Of a stretch of 64,000 nucleotides of DNA, positions 56,048-64,000 are shown piece after piece; positions within the stretch are counted from its first letter, which is position 1; every line of letters begins with the position of its first letter. The notes under the pieces are model-generated. The model did no database searches and was not told the DNA's origin. It saw only the letters and a list, made by a program, of their open reading frames with translations. The translations under genes and the position numbers were made by a program. The DNA lies in NCBI RefSeq assembly GCF_010015445.1, contig NC_053133.1, positions 744,001-808,000 on the forward strand, read 5' to 3'. The DNA is from Perca fluviatilis. Taxonomy: Eukaryota; Chordata; Actinopteri; Perciformes; Percidae.

Positions 56048-56991
56048 TGTTCTGCCCTTCAGGCATTTATGTTGAATTTTTATGCATTTAACTTGGCATA
56101 CTTTCAGTTTCATGCAGACTCTTATTTTTGACATTTGTTTACTGAGCTAAAACAGGAAGTAATTCATGCAGACTCTTATTTTGACGTTTGTTTACTGAGC
56201 TAAAGTAGTAAATCACGTTAGAATCAAGGGGGTATGCTTCGCTTCAGAACTCGAACCTCCTATGGCACCATTTTGATGCTACAAAGCGATCACCTCCCGT
56301 TAGCATCCCATTGACTCCTATTCATTTTGACGTCACTTGACAGTGAATAACTTTACATCTGAAGCGTTTAAAGACTCTATTTGTCCATTGTTTATTTCTA
56401 AAGAAACACGACAATGAGGCTCCGTAGCAGACGTTTTTGTGAAAATAGGCTAACGATTGTGTCACATAGTAGAGGAATTACCGTATAGTACAGGAGAAGC
56501 TCGCAGGCAGTTTCAACTTACATGAGCTGTTTAGGTTTAATTACTAATGTTAACTAGCATTTTAATTAGCAATAATTAGCCTGTGCCCATGTTATCTCCT
56601 TACATATACCTACGCTCTCCGTCTCTGTAAGATTGGGAATGATTGAGATTTTTCTTGGCACAGCTACCAGAACACTTACAACTTTCAGACACGTTGCTTA
56701 CGTCACATGATGACTTATGTATATAATCTTTGTTCTGACTACTTTTAAGCATATTGATTTTTTGCTGTAAAAGTAATGTTCATGTAAGCTAGGTGGCTTA
56801 GCTAATTATAGTATTTTGCTGTTTGTTTCCTAGTTCCTCGTCTCACATCACTCATCTCGTGTATGGATTCAGCACAATGTGAAGAAAATAAATCTGCATA
56901 CAAAGAATTCAGGATTTCTTCATGTTCATGAATAGAGAGAGTTTAGCTCACTGTTTAGTTGGAGTTGCTACACCTCAGCGAGAACAGTATA
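56048..56991 (+). repeat. BEL/Pao 5' LTR, 944 bp
   Basis: It starts TGTTCTGCCCTTCAGGC and ends GAGAACAGTATA. Its outer thirds match the 3' LTR closely, but the centre (about 56210-56715) has ~500 bases against ~110 in the 3' LTR and is unrelated. 'catgcagactcttatttt' occurs twice near the start in both LTRs. Confidence 0.9.
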
Positions 56992-57049
56992 GTGAAAAAG
57001 CGTAATCCAGCTGAAGTTTCAACGTCTTGAGAAGCAAGTAGAGAAGTAA

Positions 57050-57764
57050 AATGGAATCAGAAAGGACTGACAATGCATCTGTGCGCACAAGAAAACCAAA
57101 GAGCTCTCAGTCATCGGCATCAAGTGCAGCAGTGAGCTAAAGCAGAGGCGGCGAAGGCACGAGCAGGGTTTGCTGAGAAAGAAGCAGAGTTGAAGGTACA
57201 AAGGGAAGCGAAGGAAGCAGAGCTACAATTAGGAAAAGCAAAGCTGGAAGCCGAACTAGGCGCACTTGAACTTCAAAGAGAGTCAGCGGCCGAACTGGAT
57301 CTAGAAGATTCAATCAAGACTGACGTATCTTCTCAAGCAAATTTACAAAATGAAATTGTAACGCGCATATGTTGAAGCACAAGCTGAACATAACGTAGCA
57401 CAAACTCAAGCATCTGCCCATGCAACATTCCCTGAGGCAGGATCGTCAGAAGGGAGCTACGTCACATGGAATCCTCCATTAGGACGCAACTTACAGTTAC
57501 AGGAAGGGCAAGAAGAGGTTGAAACCCATAATAGACCATCTGAGCATAACACAGCACCGAAAAAGCCATTCTACAGCAACCATGCTAAATTCAGGGATGT
57601 AACCCACATCAGCACACCACTTAAGGGAGGTCATACAGGTCTGGTAAGATATGATGGACATCATACAACACCCGTTATAGACAGTGGACTTTACACAACA
57701 CCTGCTAGAGACACCGGGCACCCAGCAAAACCCAAGACAATACGTCATCCTCTCAAATCGCAAC
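57050..57764 (+). pseudogene. BEL/Pao gag N-terminal part
   Basis: From ATG 57050 the reading is broken by stops (near 57138 and 57373). The frame 57190-57375 is Ala/Glu/Lys-rich ('KEAELQLGKAKLEAELGALE') and predicted coiled coil by its heptads, typical of the gag start in this group. The later part (57380-57760) is rich in Gln, His and Thr codons. A MITE cuts the gene at 57765. Confidence 0.7.
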
Positions 57765-58072
57765 TTAAAGTGATGGTTCAGAGTAATTTTACCCTAGGGT
57801 CCTTTGCACCATGACCTCGAGCCAAACACCCCCCCAGAAGCTTTTTTCACCTGGGTACAGCTGGGAACATTGTTAGCGTTATCAGCTGAATAGCTTTGCG
57901 CAGGGGCTAATGGATCCAGGCTTGTATCTGGTAAGTTACCCCACTAATAATGCCCGAAATGCTGATAACTAACTAGTCCAATATTCGACCCAGGTGAGAA
58001 AAGCTTCTGGGGGGTGTTTGGCTTCCGGAGGTCATGGTGCAAAGGACCCTAGGTAAATTCTCAATCATTTAA
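57765..58072. mobile_element. TTAA-flanked MITE inside the BEL/Pao gag
   Basis: TTAA at 57765-57768 is followed by AGTGATGGTTCAGAGTAATT and 'accctagggtcctttgcacc'. The right side carries the inverse 'ggtgcaaaggaccctagg' and a worn end before TTAA at 58069-58072. The interior repeats the palindromic theme ('gacccaggtgagaaaagcttctgggg' against 'ccccagaagcttttttcacctggg'). Same family as 21027-21786. Confidence 0.8.
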
Positions 58073-58157
58073 CCATATTTAATATCTCTGAAACATTATT
58101 TATCAATGCAGTCATATTAGCAATGCTACTACAGGCTTAGGACTCACCTCCACTGAA

Positions 58158-59702
58158 ATGTTGGATTTGCTTATTAAATGGCTCGGATCAGAGTCTGTGA
58201 AACACATCAAAAGGATTCGCTCTGTGCATGTCGGGAACCCAGATGTAGCACTTAAAAAGGCCTGGGAGCACCTCCAAGAGTGCTACGCTGCACCTGAAGT
58301 AATGGAGAAGTCTCTTTTTAAGAGATTGGATGAATTCCCAAGAATATCAACAAAAGATTATGGGAAGCTGAGGGACCAAGGCGATCTTCTTAGGGAACTC
58401 CAGGGTGCCAGAGAAGAAGGTTACCTCACAGGATTGACCTACCTGGATACCGCCAGGGGCATTGGGCCCATCGTGGAGAAACTCCCTCACGGGCTACAGG
58501 AGAAATGGCTCTCAGTCGACTCAAAGTTTAAAGAAGATAACAATAGCTACTTTCCTCCATTCGATTACTTTGCCGACTTCATCTGCCATGAAGCACGGCG
58601 GAGGAATGATCCCAGTTTCATCCTTCTATGCGCCAGCACCAACAGATTTAAGTCAGACAAAGTAGTCTCAAATAATTATGGAAGAAAAATATCCGTTCAC
58701 AAGACAGACATCTCTTCAGGTGAAAACCCACCTGCGAACTCACCTGAGAGAAAGCCCAGTGGGCCAGAGAAAAACTGTCTCATTCACAACAAACCACATT
58801 CGCTAAGGAAATGCAGAGCATTTAGAGGTAAGACTCTTGAAGAAAGAAAGAGCATTCTCAAGGAGAATGGAATTTGTTTCAAGTGCTGCACATCAGCTAG
58901 TCATCTTGCAAGAGACTGTAAGGCAACAGTAAAGTGCATGGAGTGCGACAGCGACCGACATCATGCTGCTATGCATTCAGGCCCACCACCTCAAGTCTAC
59001 AGAAGGCCTACACCCCCACCAGACAATGGCGGGGAGGAAGAGGGACATGCTGGGGACAGCACAGCTCTCTCCTCACACTGCACCCAGGTATGTGGTCCAG
59101 AGCAAACAGGAAGATCCTGCTCGAAGATCTGTCTGGTACGAATATACCCTCAAGGTCAACGTGAGAAGTCAACCAACATGTACGTCATTTTGGATGATCA
59201 AAGCAACCGTTCGCTAGTGCGATCAGACTTCTTTGAGCTTTTCAACATCAATGGCCAACCATTCCCATACTCACTGAAGACCGGTGCCGGATTGGTTGAG
59301 ACGTCAGGCAGGAAGGCAGAGGGTTTTCAAGTCGAATCGCTTGATGGGCAGACTAGCCTACTGCTACCACCGCTAATTGAGTGTAATGACATTCTCATTG
59401 ATCGCTCTGAAATACCGACGCCTGATGCAGCCCGTCACCATCCACACCTAAGTGTAGCGGCACACATACCAGAACTCGACCCCAAGGCGGAAATCCTCAT
59501 CTTGCTAGGCAGAGACATTGTGAGGGTCCATAAAGTCCGACAGCAAGTGAACGGACCTCACCACGCCCCCTTTGCACAAAGACTGGATTTGGGATGGGTC
59601 CTGGTAGGAGACATGTGCCCAGGGAATGCACACAAACCAGCTGTGAGCATGTTCAAGACAAGTGTGCTGGAGAATGGCCGACTCTATTTTCAGACCATGT
59701 GA
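58158..59702 (+). pseudogene. BEL/Pao gag C-terminal part and protease
   Basis: A 514-residue open frame, itself without stops but cut off from gag and pol. Residues ~1-190 are gag-like ('AWEHLQECYAAPEVMEKSLF', 'KLPHGLQEKW'). Zinc knuckles lie at ~240-275: CFKCCTSASHLARDC (C-x2-C-x5-H-x4-C), then 'CMECDSDRHHAAMH'. The protease-like domain follows from ~325, with 'VILDDQSNRSLV' carrying the D-x-S active-site motif of this group and 'ILLGRDIVRVH' near its end. It closes with 'LDLGWVLVGDMC'. The true start is probably upstream, beyond the MITE. Confidence 0.88.
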
Positions 59703-60413
59703 AGGCTTCATGAAGCTGACTGAAGATGTGTCCCATAGCAGGGAGCAGAAGAACAAACCACACAAGGCATGGTTGGAGGCTCTTGGACTACAGGTCTTCA
59801 ACGAGACTGAGTCCAACAACAAACCTGCCCCGTCCATGGAGAACACAATCTTTTTGGAAATCATGGACCAAGAAATATATGGAGACACGTCAAACAACTG
59901 GGTCGCTCCTCTTCCCTTTAGAGTTCCCCGTCAACGTTTATCCAACCAAATCCATCTGACACAGATACAAGCCGGATGTTTGAACTTGTTAACCCAGAAT
60001 CAGACATGGAAATACGACCTGAAGTGAGTAGTTTTCTTACTCAAACTCACAACCGGGGCCTTACCGCTACACGGTTACAGCGCTTTTCATGCTCCCTCAC
60101 CAGGGCTATTGCCCTACTCGTCCATATAGCCAGCGCTTACAGACACAACAAGTTGCAGTGACCACTGCAACCTCCCACGCACTCCGGATGAGTTGTCTCA
60201 GGCGAGACACATCATTATCAGAGACAGGAAGATGCTTTTGCAAAAGAGCTCACATCTCTTGAGCTTGGACAAACTGTAACCAAAGACAGTTCCCTTCACA
60301 AGCTGACCTGTTCTTGAAGGTGATCTGATTTGTGTTGGTGGCAGATTAAAACACGCTGATTTGAGTACTCAGGAAAAAAATCCAATCATCTTGCCCAAGA
60401 CCAGCCACTTACT
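59703..60413 (+). pseudogene. BEL/Pao pol remnant, RT/RNase H mostly deleted
   Basis: 59662-60027 continues in another frame ('FNETESNNKPAPSMENTIFL', then 'NNWVAPLPFRVPR'), the region before RT. Then, instead of about 2-3 kb of RT and RNase H, only ~150 bases lie before a stretch near 60200-60410 that reads 'FAKELTSLELG' and 'GGRLKHADL', which normally precede integrase. RT catalytic motifs are absent. Confidence 0.75.
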
Positions 60414-61053
60414 TTGCTGTTGGTGCGACAGTATCATGTAGAGGTAAAGCATCAAGGCCGCCACCTCACCGAAGGGGCCCTGAGAGCAGCGGGCTTCTGG
60501 GTCATAGGTGGAAAACGACTTATTGCCTCTGTCTTGCACAACTGTGTAGTGTGCCGAAAGTTACGCCAAAGAACAGAGGAACAACTCATGGCAGACTTAC
60601 CTCCAGAACGCTTGCACACATGCCCACCCTTCACCTATGTAGGAGTGAATGTGTTTGGACCACGGCAAATCGTCTCCAGGTGTACACGAGGTGGACAGGC
60701 CCAAAGCAAAAGATGCAATGCTCTTCTGCTGCATGAGCTCCCGTGCCGTGTACATCGAGATCATCGACTCCCTAGACACGTCCAGTTGCATTAATGCATT
60801 GAGACGTTTCTTTGCCATAGGGGGACCTGCAAAGCACATAAGATCAGACTGCGGAACAAACTTTGTAGCCGCTGCAAAGGAACTGGGACTAAGCCAACAA
60901 AAACCTGACATCACAGTGCAGAACTTCTTGAGTTAACATGGGTGCTCATGGGTGTTTAATCCTCCTCATGCGTCCCATATGGGAGGATCATGGGAACGTA
61001 TGATAGGCCTGTCAAGACGGATTCTCGATTGAATCTTGCTCCAAGAGAACATC
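60414..61053 (+). pseudogene. BEL/Pao integrase, broken
   Basis: The zinc-binding part has 'GRHLTEGALRAAGFWVIGG' and 'CVVCRKLRQRT' (H-H-C-C pattern). In the catalytic core, 'YVGVNVFGP' has Asn where this family normally has the first catalytic Asp. 'HIRSDCGTNFVAA' keeps the second Asp, and after a stop at 60934-60936 '[10 protein letters not shown]' (about 60980) keeps the Glu. There is a frameshift between the zinc part and the core near 60660-60700. Non-functional. Confidence 0.85.
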
Positions 61054-61108
61054 CAACTTACCCACGACGTCCTGTGCACCCTCATGATGGAAGTGACTGC
61101 GATAATCA

Positions 61109-61315
61109 ATGTGTAACCTGAAAGAAGGGGACATTGTGCTCCTGAAGAATAGTCAAGCTGCACGTAACTCGAGGCCTATGGCAAGGATCACAGCTGTCTT
61201 CCCTGGGAGAGACGGCAAAGTAAGGAAGGTGGAACTCAAGACATCGGACCAAGGTTCTGCAAAGGTGTTCTTGAGACCAGTGTCAGAAGTAGTTCTTCTT
61301 CTGCCCAAAGACTGA
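61109..61315 (+). pseudogene. BEL/Pao integrase C-terminal domain
   Basis: 68 residues with 'LKEGDIVLLKNSQAARNSRP', 'VFPGRDGKVRKVELKT' and 'FLRPVSEVVLLL', the small beta-barrel-like domain that ends pol in this group. It starts in mid-gene after lost sequence. Confidence 0.85.
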
Positions 61316-61367
61316 AGGTTCAGAGACATTTGATAGTTAATAGTGACCTTTAAGGTCAGACGGGGAG

Positions 61368-61930
61368 TGTTCTGCCCTTCAGGCATTTATGTTGAATTTT
61401 TATGCATTTAACTTGGCATACTTTCAGTTTCATGCAGACTCTTATTTTGACATTTGTTTGCTGAGCTAAAACAGGAAGTAGTTCATGCAGACTCTTATTT
61501 TGACGTTTGTTTACTGAGCTAAAACCGGAAGTAGGAAATTAGAAACGCATTAGAAACGGCAGACTGGTTAAAAAATGGAGACGGTCATTGCACCAGGGAA
61601 AATGCATCCTGTCCGTTGACTCCCCAGCAGAAGCATCGCTTGTATGTATATAATCTTTGTTCTGACTAAGTTAACTTTTAAGCATATTGATTTTTTGCTG
61701 TAAAAATAATGTTCATGTAAGCTAGGTGGCTTAGCTAATTATAGTATTTTGCTGTTTGTTTCCTAGTTTCACTCTCTCGTCTCTCATCACTCATCTTGTG
61801 TATGGATTCAGCACAATGTGAAGAAAATAAATCTGCATACAAAGAATTCAGGATTTCTTCATGTTCATGAATAGAGAGAGTTTAGCTCACTGTTTAGTTG
61901 GAGTTGCTACACCTCAGCGAGAACAGTACA
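61368..61930 (+). repeat. BEL/Pao 3' LTR, 563 bp
   Basis: It starts TGTTCTGCCCTTCAGGC and ends GAGAACAGTACA. The duplicated motif 'catgcagactcttatttt', a TATA-like 'tgtatgtatataatc' near 61640 and AATAAA near 61827 are present. It is the shorter of the two LTRs, probably the ancestral form. Confidence 0.9.
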
Positions 61931-61935
61931 GTCAC

Positions 61936-62066
61936 CTTTAACACTTACTCTGCCTCTGCTGTTTGTCTGCATTTTAGTCTTATTCTAAAAATCCTGCTAG
62001 TTTTGCCTCTTACCCCTTTAGCCTCTTATTGCAGTTTATTTTATAATAGTGTGTGTCTGTGTGTGT

Positions 62067-62113
<47 letters not shown>

Positions 62114-62354
62114 GTTTTGTTTTTTTAAGAAGTTCTCCGGTATAAAGAGGAAGATTGTGCCAGCTGGCTGTCCCAGGTGGTAATACCTTAGTTGGTCAGG
62201 TAGTGATAATTAGTCATATTTGAACACAGAAGAATATTTATAACATACTTTACATCAGGAACACCACGCCCATCCATCCAATAACAAACATATGGCACTT
62301 ATAGGAAAATCTGTTACCACCTGGTGTGATATTGGCTGATTGTGCCAGCAGTCA
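61936..62354. other. Unassigned DNA with a microsatellite
   Basis: Nothing recognised besides the GT run. Confidence 0.4.
62048..62110. repeat. (GT)n microsatellite
   Basis: About 30 GT units with a few changes; it ends in gcgcgc. Confidence 0.95.
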
Positions 62355-62371
62355 TCAAACATGAAGCCTCT

Positions 62372-62520
62372 ATTGGCACTTTTCCATTACATGGTACCTG
62401 CTCGACTCGCCTCGACTCTACTCGCCTTTTTTGGTTTTTCATTACGAAAAAAAGTACATGGTACCTGCTAACAGGTTCTTTTTTTAGTACAAGTGAGCTG
62501 AGGCGATGCCAAAAGGTGAC
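62372..62520. mobile_element. MITE-like repeat end
   Basis: 'ttttccattacatggtacctgct' (62380) recurs as 'acatggtacctgctaacagg' (62456), with 'ctcgactcgcctcgactctactcgcc' between. I recall this as a widespread fish repeat; borders not defined. Confidence 0.4.
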
Positions 62521-63254
62521 GTGAAAGCGACAGAAGGGGGTGTCCTGAACAAACCCATCATTTTTAAATGTTGTGACAATGTTGTGCTTCAATATGTGTC
62601 CCTCCTTGCTGTCAATCTGGCTCTGCATCCATATATATATATAAAAAGGAGCACAGAAGGGCGACATTTAAGAATGGCTTGTGTATTGCTAAGGCCACAG
62701 GGTCAAAATGAAATGATTTATTAAAACTTTAATAACAATAACTTATTTTACCAGTAAATTTCTGTTAAACTACAAGAACAACCACAAAAAGGTATTTTAC
62801 AATAACTATGAATGCACCATGAGGCTGTCAAGGCGAGGCTGAGTCTGTGTTGTTTTTCAGACAACGGCAGCTACAGTCTGGTGTTACAATCCTCTCCAGT
62901 GAAATACGGACACACTTTTACACCGTTTAGCTGTCAGCATTTTAACCGTGTTTACTCCAGCTACTAGCTAACAGTAGGCTAACGTTACCTGCTGTCGAGT
63001 GTAGTGTTGAATAACGTCCCGTGCGGCGATGTGTCAGTTCCCTCTAACGTCTGTTTTCGGAGTGCCATATTAGCACCGGATCTGTGGAGGTACGATGGAT
63101 CGCGTACAAACCAATAGGGTGGCGGAATGGTATACTGTATGTGTATACTTCTCATCCAACCACAATCAAATTCACTCTATCCAGATGGTGCGATTTAGCT
63201 GGATAGGTTGTTTTTTTTGTGTGTGTGTTTTTTTGAACGATGACAAGCCAAGCT
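62521..63254. other. Unassigned DNA
   Basis: Nothing with a domain or defined ends; 'ggctaacgttacctg'-type sequence near 62975. Confidence 0.35.
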
Positions 63255-63413
63255 AAAATTTAAGGAGTAGAAAGTAGAGATAATTGCGTGAAAATGTAAG
63301 GAGTAGAAGTAAAAGTCAGCTGTAAAATAATTACTCCAGTAAAGTATAGATACCCAAAATTTCTACTTAAGTAAGGTAACGAAGTATTTGTACTTTGTTA
63401 CTTGACACCTCTG
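63255..63413. mobile_element. hAT-type right end
   Basis: It ends 'gtactttgttacttgacacctctg', whose reverse complement starts CAGAGGTGTCAAGTAACAAA, a hAT-like terminus close in style to the CAGAGATGGG end at 24621. It carries repeated 'aaggagtaga' and 'agtaaag' motifs. The left end was not found. Confidence 0.5.
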
Positions 63414-63624
63414 AATAAAAGTGATTTTTTTTTTGTACTGACAGGCTCAGATTGTTACTAAAAGTATCTGACAACATTATCGATCTTAGGATGTGACTTT
63501 TTGTCCGAAGACAGTGGTGTGGAGAGTGGAATGCGAGATGAGAAAAAGGCGTTCAGGTAGTCTGTTGTTACGGAGTAGGCTACATAAATGATAGGCTCCT
63601 GTTTCTAAAAGATTTTCAATGACT

Positions 63625-64000
63625 TCCTTTGACACACTGAGCTTCTCTCTCCTCTCTCTTTCCTTCTGTGTGCATCCTTGTCCCAGAAATTCTTGTTACT
63701 AACCTAGCACTGGGGAGCTTATTCCCCGGAGTCCTTCTGTTTTTTTTTCGCCCTGCATGTTTCCTTGGATTAGGATGGCCCCTAAATCATAGTTGCAGTC
63801 GCCGCGTGGTCCTGCTGCACGCCCTGCTATGCCCTGTTACACCCTGCTATGCCCTGCAGTGCCCTCCTATGCTCTCCTCTGCCCTGCTACGTCCTGTAAC
63901 GCCCTGCAGTGCTGTTCTACGTCCTGTGACGCCCTGCTATACCCTGCTACGTCCTGTAACGCCCTGCAGTGCCCTGCTATGCCATGAACTACTACAACTA
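63625..64000 (+). mobile_element. L2 3' UTR, running off the window end
   Basis: It matches 53510-53840: 'tcctttgacacactgagctt', 'agaaattcttgttactaacc', 'ggggagcttattccccggagtccttctg', then a CCTGC-rich minisatellite ('gccctgctatgccctgcagtgc' and variants, 63800-63980). The 5' side is truncated at about 63625, and the 3' tail lies outside the window. Confidence 0.85.

Larger units (their letters stand above)
56043..61935 (+). mobile_element. BEL/Pao LTR retroelement, degenerate, TSD GTCAC
   Basis: Two LTRs, TGTTCTGCCC at 56048 and 61368, bound gag-pol remnants. GTCAC lies at 56043-56047 and 61931-61935, an exact 5-bp duplication. A purine-rich 'gacggggag' precedes the 3' LTR as a likely polypurine tract. 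Gag, protease and integrase pieces are BEL/Pao-like, and the RT and RNase H region is almost wholly deleted. A MITE sits in gag. It cannot move by itself. Confidence 0.92.

Overview
The window looks like intergenic chromosomal DNA from a ray-finned (teleost, probably percomorph) fish. This is an inference from the mobile-element mix: L2, L1 and CR1-like LINEs, hAT, piggyBac and Harbinger-type transposons, a BEL/Pao retroelement, many TTAA-flanked MITE-like elements and long CA/TA microsatellites. I found no host protein-coding gene, tRNA or rRNA that I could support. Nearly every substantial reading frame belongs to a transposable element, and most are broken. The exception is a long uninterrupted CR1-like LINE frame at 42392-45595.

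Layout. 1-3.4 kb: flank plus a 1.9 kb TTAA-bounded element carrying three ~210-bp tandem units. 3.4-10.6 kb: a minus-strand, 5'-truncated L1 copy (L1-2) split by a hAT element (4537-8439), which holds a second hAT (5087-8077); an LTR-like block (9241-9721) also interrupts it. 10.6-12.9 kb: a repeat-rich element with a nested Harbinger-like element. 14.3-17.5 kb: a minus-strand LINE with a solo LTR inside its RT motif. 18.4-22.1 kb: TTAA MITEs, a perfect 57-bp palindrome, a copied 126-bp LINE segment and a 524-bp foldback.

22.1-36.9 kb: one minus-strand L2-like LINE (L2-A) broken into five pieces. Its interruptions are a hAT (24621-26487, 8-bp duplication), a piggyBac pseudo-transposon (26859-28535, TTAA), an L2 3' tail, and a 7-kb Harbinger-type unit (29053-36061) that itself carries a second LINE (LINE-B). 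37.0-46.4 kb: a nearly full-length plus-strand L1 (L1-1) with a 16-bp target duplication, itself invaded by the CR1-like LINE. 46.5-53.0 kb: the longest stretch with little recognisable repeat, probably ancestral unique DNA. 53.0-55.0 kb: an L2 3' end, a MITE and an L1 remnant. 56.0-61.9 kb: a degenerate BEL/Pao element with both LTRs and a 5-bp duplication. 62-64 kb: microsatellite, MITE ends and the start of another L2 3' end running off the window.

The elements do not form a pathway. What they share is a readable insertion history: host, then L2-A, L1-2 and L1-1, then the elements that landed inside them. The most notable items are the uninterrupted CR1-like ORF with a 2A-like motif next to a hydrophobic N-terminus, the multi-level nesting with exact target duplications, and the small TTAACCCT-ended palindrome whose ends resemble those of the local piggyBac element.
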